53,496 nucleotides of DNA from Planktomarina sp. (GTDB taxonomy: Bacteria; Pseudomonadota; Alphaproteobacteria; Rhodobacterales; Rhodobacteraceae), in the NCBI GenBank assembly GCA_017856985.1, contig JAFMEA010000009.1:1-53496 (forward strand), given 5' to 3'. A model generated the notes under the pieces. That model saw only the letters and a list, made by a program, of their open reading frames with translations, had not been told where the DNA came from and made no database searches. Below, one piece after another: positions 28,514 through 37,814 of this stretch. Position 1 is the first letter of the stretch. Every line of letters begins with the position of its first letter. The position numbers and the translations under genes were made by a program.

Positions 28514-29680
28514 TTATTCGGCCCAATCACCCTCAAAATCTTTTGGAACATAGAGAATATCGCGCGTAACCTTGTTGATATCTCGGTGACCGCATAAAGC
28601 CATTGTCATATCTAGCTCTTTTTGCAGGATTTGCAGTGCAGTAGTTACACCTAATTGCCCCATAGCACCAAGGCCATAAATGTATGGCCTCCCTATCATT
28701 GTACCAGTGGCACCAAGGGCTTTAGCTTTAAGAATATCCTGTCCGCTTCGAATGCCACCATCTATCCAGACTTCACATTTTCCGTCGATTGCTTCCACAA
28801 TTTTAGGAAGCATACTGATTGACGATAAAGCGCCATCTAACTGGCGACCACCATGGTTGGAAACTATAACAGCGTCCACGCCCAATTTTGCGGCCATTTT
28901 GGCGTCAAGTGGATCGAGAATACCCTTTATTATTACCTTTCGACCCCATTTCTTCATTAAGAGTTCAATTTTTTTCCAATCAAGAGATTGATCGAATTGT
29001 TCTGAAGTCCAGGCTGCAAGTGACGTGTTGTCAGTTATTCCCTCTATATGACCCACAATATTGCCAAAGCTTCGCCGTTTTGTTCCTAACATGCCGAAAC
29101 ACCAACGCCACTTAGTAGCTAAATCTATAATACTTTTGGGGTTTGGTTTCGGAGGTGCAGATAGACCGTTTTTTAGGTCTTTGTGGCGTTGTCCTAATAG
29201 TTGCAAATCAACTGTGATAACCAAGGCAGAGCAGTTTGCATCCTTGGCCCTTTGTATGAGGCGATCAGTATAATCCTCATCGTTCATTGCATAAAGCTGA
29301 AACCAAAATGGCGTATCAGTATTTGCTGCGACGTCCTCAATTGAACAGATTGACATAGTTGAAAGTGTGAAGGGCACGCCAAAGGCTGCTGCGGCTCGCG
29401 CTGCTTTAATCTCGCCATCAGCGCTTTGCATGCCGGTCAGGCCTACCGGTGCTAGGGCCACAGGCATGGCAACATTTTGCCCAATCATCGTCGTTGCTGT
29501 TGTTCGGTTTACCATGTCAACTGCCACGCGCTGGCGAAGCCTTATTTTAGAAAAGTCAGATATATTATCCTGAAATGTCTGTTCGGTCCAACTACCACTT
29601 TCACAATAGTCATAAAACATTTTTGGAACACGGCGCTTGTAGATATCTTTCAAATCTTGGATGGACGTAATTACGGGCAT
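28514..29680 (-). CDS. lldD: FMN-dependent L-lactate dehydrogenase-type oxidase
   Basis: FMN-dependent α-hydroxy-acid dehydrogenase, 388 aa, most like respiratory L-lactate dehydrogenase LldD. It carries the substrate tyrosine region MFYDYCESGSWTEQTF near residue 22, the catalytic His in VSNHGGRQLDGA (~residue 275), and FMN-phosphate loops DGGIRSGQDILKA and GATGTMIGRPYIYG. Glycolate or mandelate oxidases share these residues, so the substrate is probable rather than certain. It ends convergent to an MFS gene and starts divergent from another, either of which could import its substrate. Confidence 0.87.
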   Translation of the reverse strand: MPVITSIQDLKDIYKRRVPKMFYDYCESGSWTEQTFQDNISDFSKIRLRQRVAVDMVNRTTATTMIGQNVAMPVALAPVGLTGMQSADGEIKAARAAAAFGVPFTLSTMSICSIEDVAANTDTPFWFQLYAMNDEDYTDRLIQRAKDANCSALVITVDLQLLGQRHKDLKNGLSAPPKPNPKSIIDLATKWRWCFGMLGTKRRSFGNIVGHIEGITDNTSLAAWTSEQFDQSLDWKKIELLMKKWGRKVIIKGILDPLDAKMAAKLGVDAVIVSNHGGRQLDGALSSISMLPKIVEAIDGKCEVWIDGGIRSGQDILKAKALGATGTMIGRPYIYGLGAMGQLGVTTALQILQKELDMTMALCGHRDINKVTRDILYVPKDFEGDWAE

Positions 29681-29749
29681 AGTATTGCTTCTTTTTCAAT
29701 TTGGTTATTATTGATGCTAGAGGGAAAGTTAAGGCTTACAAGTTTAATT

Positions 29750-29772
29750 TTCTATATTTAAAAATTATAGAA
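29750..29772 (+). repeat. Inverted repeat before the second MFS gene
   Basis: TTCTATA (29750-29756) and TATAGAA (29766-29772) form seven-base arms with a 9-base AT-rich centre, 6 bases before the ATG at 29779. It could be an operator or an mRNA hairpin covering the ribosome binding region; it could also be chance in an AT-rich gap. Confidence 0.4.
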
Positions 29773-29778
29773 GTATAA

Positions 29779-31023
29779 ATGGAATTGGGGCCAGCAATGC
29801 AAATTGTTACATTGTTAGACGCTCAAAAACTATCGCTGTGGCGTCGCCCGATTTTCTTACTATTTGTGATGGCTGCCGCTATGCCAATCGCATTTTCGAC
29901 TTGGTATGCATTGCTGAACAACTTTGTAGTAGAGGTTGCTAGTTTTGATGGCGCTGACATTGGATTATTGCATACAATTCGTGAAATACCTGGTTTTTTT
30001 GCGGTCGGTGTTATCTTTGTTATCATCTTCATGCGTGAACAGGTGCTTGGTTTGGTTTCTCTGGTGCTACTTGGAACTGCTACAGCTTTTACAGCGTGGT
30101 TTCCACAAATGGGGGGTATATTGGCACTTACAATGCTGTCATCTATTGGCTTTCACTATTATGAGACGGTAAATCAATCGCTGCAGTTACAGTGGATTCC
30201 CAAGCATCGCGCACCGCAGCTCTTGGGTTGGTTGCTGGCCATGGGCTCTGCGGCATCATTGGTTGCCTTTGGTGTCATCGTCGTCACGTGGGAGTGGCTT
30301 AACTTAAGCTTTAACTTTGCGTATATGGTTTCTGGTGGGATTACGGTGGGCATAGCTATATTTTGTATCCTATTTTATCCCCAATTTCAGTCTCCAACAC
30401 CGCAGCATAAGTCATTGATTTTTAGAAAGCGTTACTGGCTGTATTACGCGTTGCAGTTTATGGCTGGGGCGCGTCGTCAAATTTTTATGGTCTTTGCGGG
30501 CTTTATGATGGTTGAGCGCTTTGGCTTTCATGTTCATGAATTAACTAGTCTCTACTTAGCAAATCTTTTACTAAATATGCTGTTAGGTCCGCTATTTGGA
30601 AAAGCTGTAGGGTATTTTGGTGAACGTAATACATTAATTTTGGAATATTTTGGCCTCGCATTAGTGTTTTTGGCTTATGGGGGGGTATATTTATTTAGTT
30701 GGGGAGCAATTATAGCTAGCGCATTGTTTGTGATCGATCATTTGTTTTTTTCGTTTGCCTTTGCTTTAAAAACATATTTCCAAAAGATTGCGGACCCAGC
30801 TGATATTGCTCCCACTGCTGCTGTTGCATTTACAATAAATCATATTGCTGCTGTTGGACTGCCGCTGGTGATGGGCCTTGTTTGGCTGGCTTCGCCAAGT
30901 TTAGTTTTTGTCATGGCTGCGATTATGTCAGTAATTTCACTGGCACTAGCTTTTTTAATACCTCGCAACCCATTGCCGGGCCACGAAACAATTTTTGCTG
31001 GCCGCAACCCATCTGCAAACTAG
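29779..31023 (+). CDS. Major facilitator superfamily transporter
   Basis: Inner-membrane transporter of about 12 spans, 414 aa. There is no diagnostic substrate motif; the middle has HKSLIFRKRYWLYYALQF and AGARRQIFMVFAGF, followed by six more spans. An alternative ATG at 29797 gives MQIVTLLDAQK and would avoid the repeat next to the first ATG. Divergent from lldD with 98 bases between, it could take part in uptake of a hydroxy acid, but this is only a location argument. Confidence 0.8.
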   Translation: MELGPAMQIVTLLDAQKLSLWRRPIFLLFVMAAAMPIAFSTWYALLNNFVVEVASFDGADIGLLHTIREIPGFFAVGVIFVIIFMREQVLGLVSLVLLGTATAFTAWFPQMGGILALTMLSSIGFHYYETVNQSLQLQWIPKHRAPQLLGWLLAMGSAASLVAFGVIVVTWEWLNLSFNFAYMVSGGITVGIAIFCILFYPQFQSPTPQHKSLIFRKRYWLYYALQFMAGARRQIFMVFAGFMMVERFGFHVHELTSLYLANLLLNMLLGPLFGKAVGYFGERNTLILEYFGLALVFLAYGGVYLFSWGAIIASALFVIDHLFFSFAFALKTYFQKIADPADIAPTAAVAFTINHIAAVGLPLVMGLVWLASPSLVFVMAAIMSVISLALAFLIPRNPLPGHETIFAGRNPSAN

Positions 31024-31071
31024 ATTTCTCCAAAGAAAAGATTATATTTGTTTTAGAGATGGAGTTGTCTA

Positions 31072-31725
31072 ATGTTTTTAAGTTCACAAAATAAATCTGA
31101 AATCGTAGCTGCCTCGAGTGCGTTACCTGGACGGCAAATTGCACTAATTACCTCTGATAGTCACTTCTTATCAGGCCGATCTTTGAAGTCAGAGGTTCCG
31201 GTAGGTTTTCAAGAAGCCATGTTTGGTATGGGTTGTTTCTGGGGTGTTGAACGCATGTTTTGGAGGCTTAATGGTGTTTGGTTGAGTATGGTTGGGTATT
31301 CTGGTGGCTACACACCTAATGCGACATACGAGGAGGTGTGTTCCGGACAAACTGGCCATAACGAGGTGGTGCGGATAGTTTTTGATCCCAGCATCATTAG
31401 TTATAATGATTTGTTGAAAGTTTTTTGGGAGGGTCACGATCCAACGCAAGGTATGCAGCAGGGCAATGATCGAGGTACGCAATATCGTTCGGGTATTTAT
31501 ACATATTCATTGCAGCAAGAGCAGGCAGCAAAAGAGAGCCGTGAGATTTTTGAACCAAAATTAAAAGCTGCTGGGTTTGGGGTAGTAACGAGTGAAATTC
31601 TGTCAGCGCCAATATTTTATTATGCGGAGGACTATCACCAACAATATTTAGCTAAAAACCCACGTGGTTATTGTGGCATCGGTGGAACTGGAGTGAGTTG
31701 TCCCATTGGAACTACTGTGGCTTAA
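31072..31725 (+). CDS. msrA: Peptide-methionine (S)-S-oxide reductase
   Basis: Repairs oxidised methionine, 217 aa. The catalytic Cys is in [14 protein letters not shown] (~residue 54), and other family motifs are [43 protein letters not shown] (both conserved) and [14 protein letters not shown], whose Cys may resolve the sulfenic intermediate. The N-terminal ~45 residues are an extension typical of proteobacterial MsrA. It is 48 bases from the MFS gene, in the same direction. Confidence 0.95.
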   Translation: MFLSSQNKSEIVAASSALPGRQIALITSDSHFLSGRSLKSEVPVGFQEAMFGMGCFWGVERMFWRLNGVWLSMVGYSGGYTPNATYEEVCSGQTGHNEVVRIVFDPSIISYNDLLKVFWEGHDPTQGMQQGNDRGTQYRSGIYTYSLQQEQAAKESREIFEPKLKAAGFGVVTSEILSAPIFYYAEDYHQQYLAKNPRGYCGIGGTGVSCPIGTTVA

Positions 31726-31844
31726 CAATGTGAAACTGCGGCCAAACGTGATAACAAAGTGATCAGTTTAGAGGTGTCAAATAATGAGTAATTGTGACTA
31801 GTTCGAAGAAAGGTTAAGCGGCAGCTTAGCTACTGGAGAGTTCC

Positions 31845-32714
31845 ATGCTGACTTACACCGCACTTACTACACTATCTGAAAAATCACGGGCTGAGGCTCT
31901 CGGAGAAGCTCTTGAAGGCCTTGAACCTTCACCGACTGGCGTGGGTGTCTTTGAGGTTGAGGATGGGAAAGGGCTTTGGGAAGTTGGAGGATACTTTTTA
32001 GAGGTACCAAATGACATAAACTTGGCACTTTTAGCAGCTGCCTACGGAGCAAAACCCTTTATTATCTCTGAAGTTCCTGATCAAGACTGGGTGGCCAAGG
32101 TTCGTCGGGAACTGCCACCTGTCGAGGCTGGTAGGTTCTTTGTTTACGGCAGTCATGACGCCGAGCACTTGCCATCTGACCGGATTGGGCTCCTAATTGA
32201 GGCAGCTATGGCCTTTGGTACCGGTCATCATGGTACAACATTGGGATGCCTTCGAGCCTTTGATCGCCTTTTAGATCAAAATTATATCTTTAATAACGTG
32301 CTTGACTTGGGATGTGGTACAGCAGTTTTGGCTATGGCGGCAGCTCGAACTACTTCAATAAATGTCATTGCAAGCGACATAGATTCTATTGCGGTTGAGG
32401 TGGCAAATGCCAACATAGTGGCGAATGATTTAATTAATCGTGTGACGTGTATTGAGTCGATAGGTTTCAATGCCCTCGATTTTTTAAATGCAGCTCCATT
32501 CGATTTAATTTTTGCTAATATTTTAAAGGGTCCACTGATTGATTTAGCACCAGAAATAGCCAGGAACCTTAAAACTGGTGGGATTGTCGTACTGTCTGGA
32601 ATCCTGATCGAACAGTCTGCGGAAATTCTGGGTATCTATGAGGCGCAAGGAATAACTCTTCTCGAACGGGAGGACATTGGGGAGTGGGTGGCATTAACGT
32701 TGTTACGTGGATGA
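31845..32714 (+). CDS. prmA: Ribosomal protein L11 methyltransferase
   Basis: SAM-dependent trimethylation of ribosomal protein L11, 289 aa. An N-terminal substrate domain is followed by AMAFGTGHHGTTLGCL (~residues 124-139), the SAM motif VLDLGCGTAVLAMA and the catalytic-site motif FANILKGPLIDLAP (NIL[AKG]xPL). TGGAGAG precedes the ATG. It is convergent with the DUF1127 gene. Confidence 0.93.
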   Translation: MLTYTALTTLSEKSRAEALGEALEGLEPSPTGVGVFEVEDGKGLWEVGGYFLEVPNDINLALLAAAYGAKPFIISEVPDQDWVAKVRRELPPVEAGRFFVYGSHDAEHLPSDRIGLLIEAAMAFGTGHHGTTLGCLRAFDRLLDQNYIFNNVLDLGCGTAVLAMAAARTTSINVIASDIDSIAVEVANANIVANDLINRVTCIESIGFNALDFLNAAPFDLIFANILKGPLIDLAPEIARNLKTGGIVVLSGILIEQSAEILGIYEAQGITLLEREDIGEWVALTLLRG

Positions 32715-32766
32715 AAATGCCGCTCCCGCTACTATCAGAGTGAAGCCCTTTATTTGTATTCCCAAG

Positions 32767-32979
32767 TTATAAGGCTTGCCGACGTGAAATGCGATCTATG
32801 TCCCCGGGAACCAACCCAATATCTTCTAGTTGGCGTGCGCTGAGTTTTAACAGAGCGTTTCGGGTCATGCGGGCGTCATTCCACGAACTCAGGGCGCCAA
32901 ATGCAATAGTTAGATACTTTGATACTGAGTTGGGTGTTGGTGCAACATTTACAAGGTGCAATCTTTCCATGACGGTCAT
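32767..32979 (-). CDS. Small DUF1127-domain protein
   Basis: 70 aa from the ATG at 32979, chosen because the longer reading from 33099 adds a sequence without family character. The C-terminal DUF1127 motif is clear: an Arg-rich helix ARMTRNALLKLSARQLEDIGL followed by PGDIDRI. Members are small basic proteins; some in alphaproteobacteria act as RNA-binding or phosphate/stress-related regulators (for example CcaF1 of Rhodobacter), which is only a guess here. The 287-base gap to ruvC must carry its promoter. Confidence 0.72.
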   Translation of the reverse strand: MTVMERLHLVNVAPTPNSVSKYLTIAFGALSSWNDARMTRNALLKLSARQLEDIGLVPGDIDRISRRQAL

Positions 32980-33266
32980 TTTATAAAACTTTCTACATTT
33001 ATAAATTTGGTGACAATGTGTTTGAGAGTTAGCAGTTATGCCGGTGTTCTGGCGGTTACTAGTGAGAGAAATTGCATAACCGTCATGCCCAAATTGCATG
33101 ATTAAAACTTTGATTCACGCCTCAGGCCTCATGCATCATACCTATTTAATGCTTTCCATGAGAAGAAATCTTTGTGCTAATTTACCCATATAAAAAATGA
33201 TGACTTTTCAGATGTTCCTGTTTCGTGCTACTATTGATTTTATTGAAATTACAGAGAGACCGTAAC

Positions 33267-33773
33267 ATGAGAGTTTTGGGTATTGATCCGGGGTTGCGCT
33301 CTATGGGGTGGGGTATTGTGGATGCGCATGGAAGCAAACTTCGCCATGTTGCGAATGGACAGTGTCAGACTGCTGTGGGCAATCTTGCAGATCGGCTATT
33401 AAGTCTCTTTGATGGTTTAAGTGATGTAGTAAAATCATATCAGCCTACCCACGCGGCTGTGGAACAGACGTTTGTGAACCGAGACGGTGCTGGGAGCCTT
33501 AAACTGGGGCAGGCGCGCGGTATCGCAATGCTGGTGCCTGCTAAATTTGGACTGGAGGTTGGCGAATATGCGCCAAATGCAGTAAAAAAGGCTGTTGTAG
33601 GAGTAGGACATGCAGATAAGAAACAGGTAGAGCACATGGTTTTGTTACAGTTGCCTGGAGTTACCCTTTCAGGGCCTGACGCAACAGACGCGCTTGCAAT
33701 TGCAATTTGTCACTTACATCACATTCAAGCCAACGGTCACTTTGAGGCCGCACTGAAAAGGGCGAGTGCATGA
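33267..33773 (+). CDS. ruvC: Holliday junction resolvase RuvC
   Basis: Structure-specific endonuclease that cuts Holliday junctions moved by RuvAB, 168 aa. Catalytic acidic residues fit the family: Asp in [11 protein letters not shown] (~residue 7), Glu in AAVEQTFVN (~67) and the Asp pair in [12 protein letters not shown] (~140-143). The ATG at 33267 is preceded by AGAGAG; the longer reading from 33225 lacks family support. It overlaps ruvA (ATGA) and begins ruvCAB. Confidence 0.95.
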   Translation: MRVLGIDPGLRSMGWGIVDAHGSKLRHVANGQCQTAVGNLADRLLSLFDGLSDVVKSYQPTHAAVEQTFVNRDGAGSLKLGQARGIAMLVPAKFGLEVGEYAPNAVKKAVVGVGHADKKQVEHMVLLQLPGVTLSGPDATDALAIAICHLHHIQANGHFEAALKRASA

Positions 33774-34420
33774 TTGGAAAGCTATCAGGTCGTGTTGATT
33801 ATTGTAGCAGCGACCACGTAATGCTGGACGTGCGTGGTGTGGGCTATATGGTTTATTGCTCAGATCATACACTGGCAGCCTTACCGCAAGCGGGTGAGGC
33901 GGTTGCGCTTTATACGGATTTGCTTGTCAGAGAGGATTTACTACAACTATTTGGCTTTACCTCATTAGTTGAAAAAGAGTGGCATCGCTTATTGATGTCG
34001 GTGCAAGGAATTGGAGCAAAGGCATCACTTTCTATTTTGGGTGCTTTGGGGCCGGATGGGGTTAGCCGAGCGATAGCGCTTGGCGACTGGAGTGCTTTAA
34101 AGGCTGCTAAAGGCGTGGGCCCTAAGACTGCCCAAAGGGTTGTAATTGAGTTAAAGGATAAAGCCCCCGGAGTTATGGCAATGATCGGTGGCGCACCGCA
34201 AATTCTTGATCCTGATGAAGTGATTGAGGCCTCTGTCCCTGTGTCTGATATCAAAAGACGTTCGTCCGCCCAGGCAGATGCACTTTCTGCTTTAACTAAT
34301 CTTGGATATACACCTGGTGATGCCGCGGCTGCTTTGGCAGAAATGGGTGGTGATATGCAAGAGGCCGATGCGTCAGCCCTAATCCGTGTAGCGCTCAAAA
34401 AACTGGCACCAAAAACATGA
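33770..34420 (+). CDS. ruvA: Holliday junction branch migration protein RuvA
   Basis: Tetrameric junction-recognition protein, 216 aa. Domain I is an OB fold ([24 protein letters not shown]), domain II carries two helix-hairpin-helix motifs ([32 protein letters not shown]), and domain III is the C-terminal RuvB-binding helical part ([16 protein letters not shown]). It overlaps ruvC and directly precedes ruvB. Confidence 0.95.
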   Translation: MIGKLSGRVDYCSSDHVMLDVRGVGYMVYCSDHTLAALPQAGEAVALYTDLLVREDLLQLFGFTSLVEKEWHRLLMSVQGIGAKASLSILGALGPDGVSRAIALGDWSALKAAKGVGPKTAQRVVIELKDKAPGVMAMIGGAPQILDPDEVIEASVPVSDIKRRSSAQADALSALTNLGYTPGDAAAALAEMGGDMQEADASALIRVALKKLAPKT

Positions 34421-34440
34421 TGCAGATACAAGAGACAGAT

Positions 34441-35466
34441 ATGGCAGAACCAGATCCCACCCTTCGCCCAGAACGGCTTGCAGAAGATGGCGACAAAGCA
34501 TTACGGCCTAAAGGCTTAGATGAGTTTATTGGTCAGGTGGAAGCGCGATCCAATCTTAAAGTATTTATTCAATCAGCTAAGCAACGTGGTGAGGCAATGG
34601 ACCATACTTTGTTCCACGGCCCCCCAGGCCTTGGTAAAACCACTCTGGCTCAGATTATGGCGCGCGAATTGGGTGTAAATTTTAGAATGACGAGTGGCCC
34701 TGTTTTGGCGAAAGCAGGTGATTTAGCGGCAATACTTACCAACCTAGAGCCACGGGATGTACTTTTTATTGATGAAATCCATCGCCTCAACCCTGTAGTC
34801 GAGGAAATTCTTTATCCAGCTTTGGAAGATTTTGAGTTGGATTTGGTAATTGGTGAAGGCCCAGCAGCGCGTACTGTGCGAATTGAGTTACAACCATTTA
34901 CACTAGTTGGAGCTACCACTCGGTTGGGACTTTTAACAACACCGTTACGAGACCGTTTTGGTATACCTACGCGCTTACAATTTTATACAAATTCAGAATT
35001 GCATAAAATTGTTACACGTAACGCCCTACTCTTAGGTGTGCCCATCGACGATTCTGGGGCTGAAGAAATTGCTAAACGTTCCCGTGGCACACCCCGAATA
35101 GCCGGACGTTTGCTGCGGCGAGTTTTAGATTTTGCAATAGTGGAGGGAGATGGCCGGATTACTCAGGCGATAGCGGATCACGCCTTGACGCGTCTGGGAG
35201 TTGATCATCTGGGTCTTGATGGGGCAGACAGACGCTATTTAAAACTTATTGCTGATAATTATTCAGGAGGCCCCGTTGGCATCGAGACTCTATCAGCGGC
35301 ATTATCAGAGAGCCGAGACGCACTCGAGGAAGTAATAGAACCCTATCTTCTACAAAAAGGTTTAATTCAGCGCACTCCACGCGGCCGAATGCTTGCTCAC
35401 AAAGCTTGGACGCATCTTGGATTGCCGGTACCCAAATCTGGAACATCTGACGATTTATTTGGCTAG
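34441..35466 (+). CDS. ruvB: Holliday junction branch migration ATPase RuvB
   Basis: AAA+ hexameric motor, 341 aa from the ATG at 34441 ([13 protein letters not shown], the roseobacter-type start; an ATG at 34417 overlaps ruvA and adds eight residues). Walker A is [11 protein letters not shown] (~60-70), Walker B is [11 protein letters not shown], sensor I is in [19 protein letters not shown], and the C-terminal winged helix ends [14 protein letters not shown]. Last of ruvCAB. Confidence 0.96.
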   Translation: MAEPDPTLRPERLAEDGDKALRPKGLDEFIGQVEARSNLKVFIQSAKQRGEAMDHTLFHGPPGLGKTTLAQIMARELGVNFRMTSGPVLAKAGDLAAILTNLEPRDVLFIDEIHRLNPVVEEILYPALEDFELDLVIGEGPAARTVRIELQPFTLVGATTRLGLLTTPLRDRFGIPTRLQFYTNSELHKIVTRNALLLGVPIDDSGAEEIAKRSRGTPRIAGRLLRRVLDFAIVEGDGRITQAIADHALTRLGVDHLGLDGADRRYLKLIADNYSGGPVGIETLSAALSESRDALEEVIEPYLLQKGLIQRTPRGRMLAHKAWTHLGLPVPKSGTSDDLFG

Positions 35467-35554
35467 CCTGATTGTTTTGGTTTCATTAGTTATGATTAAG
35501 ACTTTTACAAACCGTAAATTTGGCTAACCCTAATTTATAGTTAGGAAAAATACT

Positions 35555-36181
35555 GTGCTAACAGTTCAAGAAATTGAGAAGTTTTTTATAGGCTCCAGTG
35601 GAGACTATGTTTTTGCGCGGTGGGGGCGTCCGATTGCTCCAGTCGTTTTTGGAACGCTTGATGAAACTCTAATTATTATGAAGACTGCTGTTGAAGCTGT
35701 GTGTTCGGCATCAGGACATACCATACAGGAGTTAGATCCTGATATTGGAAGCAATCTAATGTTTTTTTTCTTTAGAGATTGGAGCGAATTAAGGGGGGTT
35801 CCAGATTTGGACCAGATGATACCTAATTTGGAAATTTTATTAGTGCGGCTTGAAACTGCAAAAGCTAACCAATACCGAACTTTTCGATTTGATGAAAATG
35901 GCGCAATAAAGGCCTGTTTTGTATTTTTACGAATGGATGAAGCATTAAATAAACTAAGTGCGGAAAGTTTAGCGCTGGTACAAGTTGTTAAGGCGATGCT
36001 CCTGTGGTCGGACATTGCTTTCAAAGATGGATCACCCTTGGTGATGTTGGAGAATGGAGCAACTGTTATGCGCCCAGAGATAACAGCGATATTAAAAGCC
36101 GCATATGATCCAACGATGCCGCCAAAAGCCAACGATCCAAGCCATTCATTGCGAATGGCCGCTCGGGTAACATTGAACTGA
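35555..36181 (+). CDS. Unknown protein co-transcribed with ybgC and tol genes
   Basis: 208 aa from a GTG at 35555 with AGGA at 35542-35545. I do not recognise a characterised domain. The protein is soluble, without signal peptide or membrane spans, mixed α/β in look, with FARWGRPIAPVVFG near residues 20-33 and an aromatic patch MFFFFRDWSEL around 70. It shares its final base region with the ybgC start (TGATG), so translation is coupled to the Tol-Pal cluster, and it follows ruvB by 88 bases. It may be a conserved roseobacter accessory to the cluster. Confidence 0.72.
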   Translation: MLTVQEIEKFFIGSSGDYVFARWGRPIAPVVFGTLDETLIIMKTAVEAVCSASGHTIQELDPDIGSNLMFFFFRDWSELRGVPDLDQMIPNLEILLVRLETAKANQYRTFRFDENGAIKACFVFLRMDEALNKLSAESLALVQVVKAMLLWSDIAFKDGSPLVMLENGATVMRPEITAILKAAYDPTMPPKANDPSHSLRMAARVTLN

Positions 36182-36570
36182 TGCCACATATATTTAATTT
36201 TAAAATCTATATCGAAGACACGGACATGGGTGGAATAGTTTACTATGCAAATTATTTTAAATTTATAGAACGGGCACGCTCAAATTTGGTAGCTAGCTTG
36301 GGAATTGATCAATTGGAACTGCGCTTGTCTGGCGCTATTTTTGTAGTCCGAAATGTATCTGCTGAATACTTGTCACCTGCACGAATGGACGATAATTTAC
36401 GTGTCCAGACCGAAGTCTTGGATGGATCTCCAGTGCGGTGGATTTTGCAACAAGATATCTGGGGTGAAAAAGACCTTTTGTTTAGGGCTAAGGTAACTAT
36501 TGTTCTAATTGATAGTAATGGAAAACCAATCAGACTTCCGGCAAAACTTCGCCGAATGACAGCACAATGA
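36181..36570 (+). CDS. ybgC: Tol-Pal-associated acyl-CoA thioesterase YbgC
   Basis: Hot-dog-fold thioesterase, 129 aa. The active-site motif YIEDTDMGGIVYYANYFKF carries the family Asp (residue ~16) and the helix that follows; in relatives it hydrolyses short acyl-CoAs and interacts with acyl carrier protein. It heads the tol genes as in most proteobacteria, overlapping the unknown gene at its start. Confidence 0.93.
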   Translation: MPHIFNFKIYIEDTDMGGIVYYANYFKFIERARSNLVASLGIDQLELRLSGAIFVVRNVSAEYLSPARMDDNLRVQTEVLDGSPVRWILQQDIWGEKDLLFRAKVTIVLIDSNGKPIRLPAKLRRMTAQ

Positions 36571-36589
36571 AAACATTTTTCTTGGACGC

Positions 36590-36619
36590 TTGGCATTTTG
36601 GCATTTTTTTCGCTACAAT
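36590..36619 (+). promoter_or_regulatory. Possible sigma-70 promoter for tolQ
   Basis: TTGGCA (36590-36595) and TACAAT (36614-36619) with an 18-base spacer match housekeeping promoter spacing, 45 bases before the tolQ ATG in a 93-base gap. TTGGCATT is repeated at once (36598), so alignment of the -35 is not unique. Confidence 0.4.
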
Positions 36620-36663
36620 GCAGAAAAACAAAGGCTAAACAGCCAAAGCTTAGAGGCAAAACC

Positions 36664-37338
36664 ATGGAAGCAGCAATCGACTTCTCGATTTGGGCCCTTT
36701 TCTCGCGAGCAACTTTGCCCGTGAAACTAGTGATCATTATTCTGATTTTAATGTCTATTTGGTCATGGACAATTGCGATTAATAAAAGGTTTTCTATTCG
36801 AAAAGCACGTAAAGACGTTTTCAATTTTGATAAGAAATTTTGGTCTGGGGAGCCGTTGGATGAGCTCTTTGATGAGGTTGGTAGTAACCCGAAAGGTGGA
36901 AGCACGATAATTTTTTCTGCGGGTATGACTGAATGGCGACGTTCTCATCGTGAAGATGGTGCGATGATCCCGGGAGCGCAGGCGCGCATTGAAAGATCCA
37001 TGGATGTGGCACTCAGTAAAGAAGCTAATCAGTTGCAGAGCAGTCTTGGAATTTTGGCGTCAATTGGATCTGTTGGACCATTCATAGGGCTTTTTGGTAC
37101 AGTTTGGGGGATTATGAATGCCTTTATTGAGATCGCCGCCCAACAAAATACTAATCTTGCGGTTGTAGCCCCCGGTATTGCTGAGGCACTGTTGGCTACT
37201 GGTTTGGGTTTGCTTGCTGCCATACCGGCAGTAGTTTTTTACAATCATTTGAGTGCTGCAAGTGACGGCATCATATCTGATTATGAAGCCTTCGCCGATG
37301 AATTTTCAACAATACTCTCTCGTCAACTGGGAGGTTGA
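36664..37338 (+). CDS. tolQ: Tol-Pal system proton channel subunit TolQ
   Basis: Inner-membrane MotA/ExbB-family channel subunit, 224 aa from the ATG at 36664 (the longer reading from 36598 adds a non-family basic stretch). Three membrane spans are visible, at ~15-35 and the paired segments around LASIGSVGPFIGLFGTVWGIM and AEALLATGLGLLAAIPAV. With TolR it uses the proton gradient to energise TolA during outer-membrane constriction. Confidence 0.95.
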   Translation: MEAAIDFSIWALFSRATLPVKLVIIILILMSIWSWTIAINKRFSIRKARKDVFNFDKKFWSGEPLDELFDEVGSNPKGGSTIIFSAGMTEWRRSHREDGAMIPGAQARIERSMDVALSKEANQLQSSLGILASIGSVGPFIGLFGTVWGIMNAFIEIAAQQNTNLAVVAPGIAEALLATGLGLLAAIPAVVFYNHLSAASDGIISDYEAFADEFSTILSRQLGG

Positions 37339-37341
37339 AAT

Positions 37342-37809
37342 TTGGCAGTGAAACTCAACAGCCCAGATTCTAATCGGCAACGTAGGCAGAGACGAAGGCA
37401 TCGACCAATGTCAGAGATCAATGTGACGCCGTTTGTAGATGTTATGCTGGTTCTTTTGATAGTTTTTATGGTTGCGGCTCCTTTACTGACCGTTGGAGTA
37501 GAGGTAAATCTTCCAAAAACTGCGGCTGAGGCGCTGCCAAGTGAATCAGAAGAACCTTTAACAGTGACGCTTACTGCAGAGGGTACAATTGTTATTCAAA
37601 CTACTGAGACGCCGGAAGCAGATTTTTTGACCCGTTTGAGAGGTGTTGCTCAGGAAAGGTCGGATAATAAAGTCTTCCTGCGAGCTGACGGTTCCATCCC
37701 ATACTCAAAAGTTATGGAGGTAATGGGGGCAATGAACGCAGCTGGATTTGGTAATATTGGTTTAGTAACTGATTTTGGTGGGCCGACATTCGATGGCTCT
37801 GACGGATAA
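37342..37809 (+). CDS. tolR: Tol-Pal system protein TolR
   Basis: ExbD/TolR protein, 155 aa, with a basic cytoplasmic N-terminus (RQRRQRRRHRP) and one membrane span whose proton-carrying Asp is in NVTPFVDVMLVLLIVFMV (~residue 31), then a periplasmic domain. The start is a TTG at 37342, 7 bases after GGAGG; a GTG at 37348 is possible. Confidence 0.94.
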   Translation: MAVKLNSPDSNRQRRQRRRHRPMSEINVTPFVDVMLVLLIVFMVAAPLLTVGVEVNLPKTAAEALPSESEEPLTVTLTAEGTIVIQTTETPEADFLTRLRGVAQERSDNKVFLRADGSIPYSKVMEVMGAMNAAGFGNIGLVTDFGGPTFDGSDG

Positions 37810-37814
37810 TTTCT

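Noticed and set aside
33100-33266. Search for a small RNA or ORF between the DUF1127 gene and ruvC.
   Set aside because: Only an imperfect GCCTCAGGC-type small repeat and AT-rich promoter-like sequence; nothing that supports a gene.
36309-36905. A 198-codon minus-strand frame across ybgC and tolQ.
   Set aside because: It is antisense to two conserved genes and has no recognisable domain.
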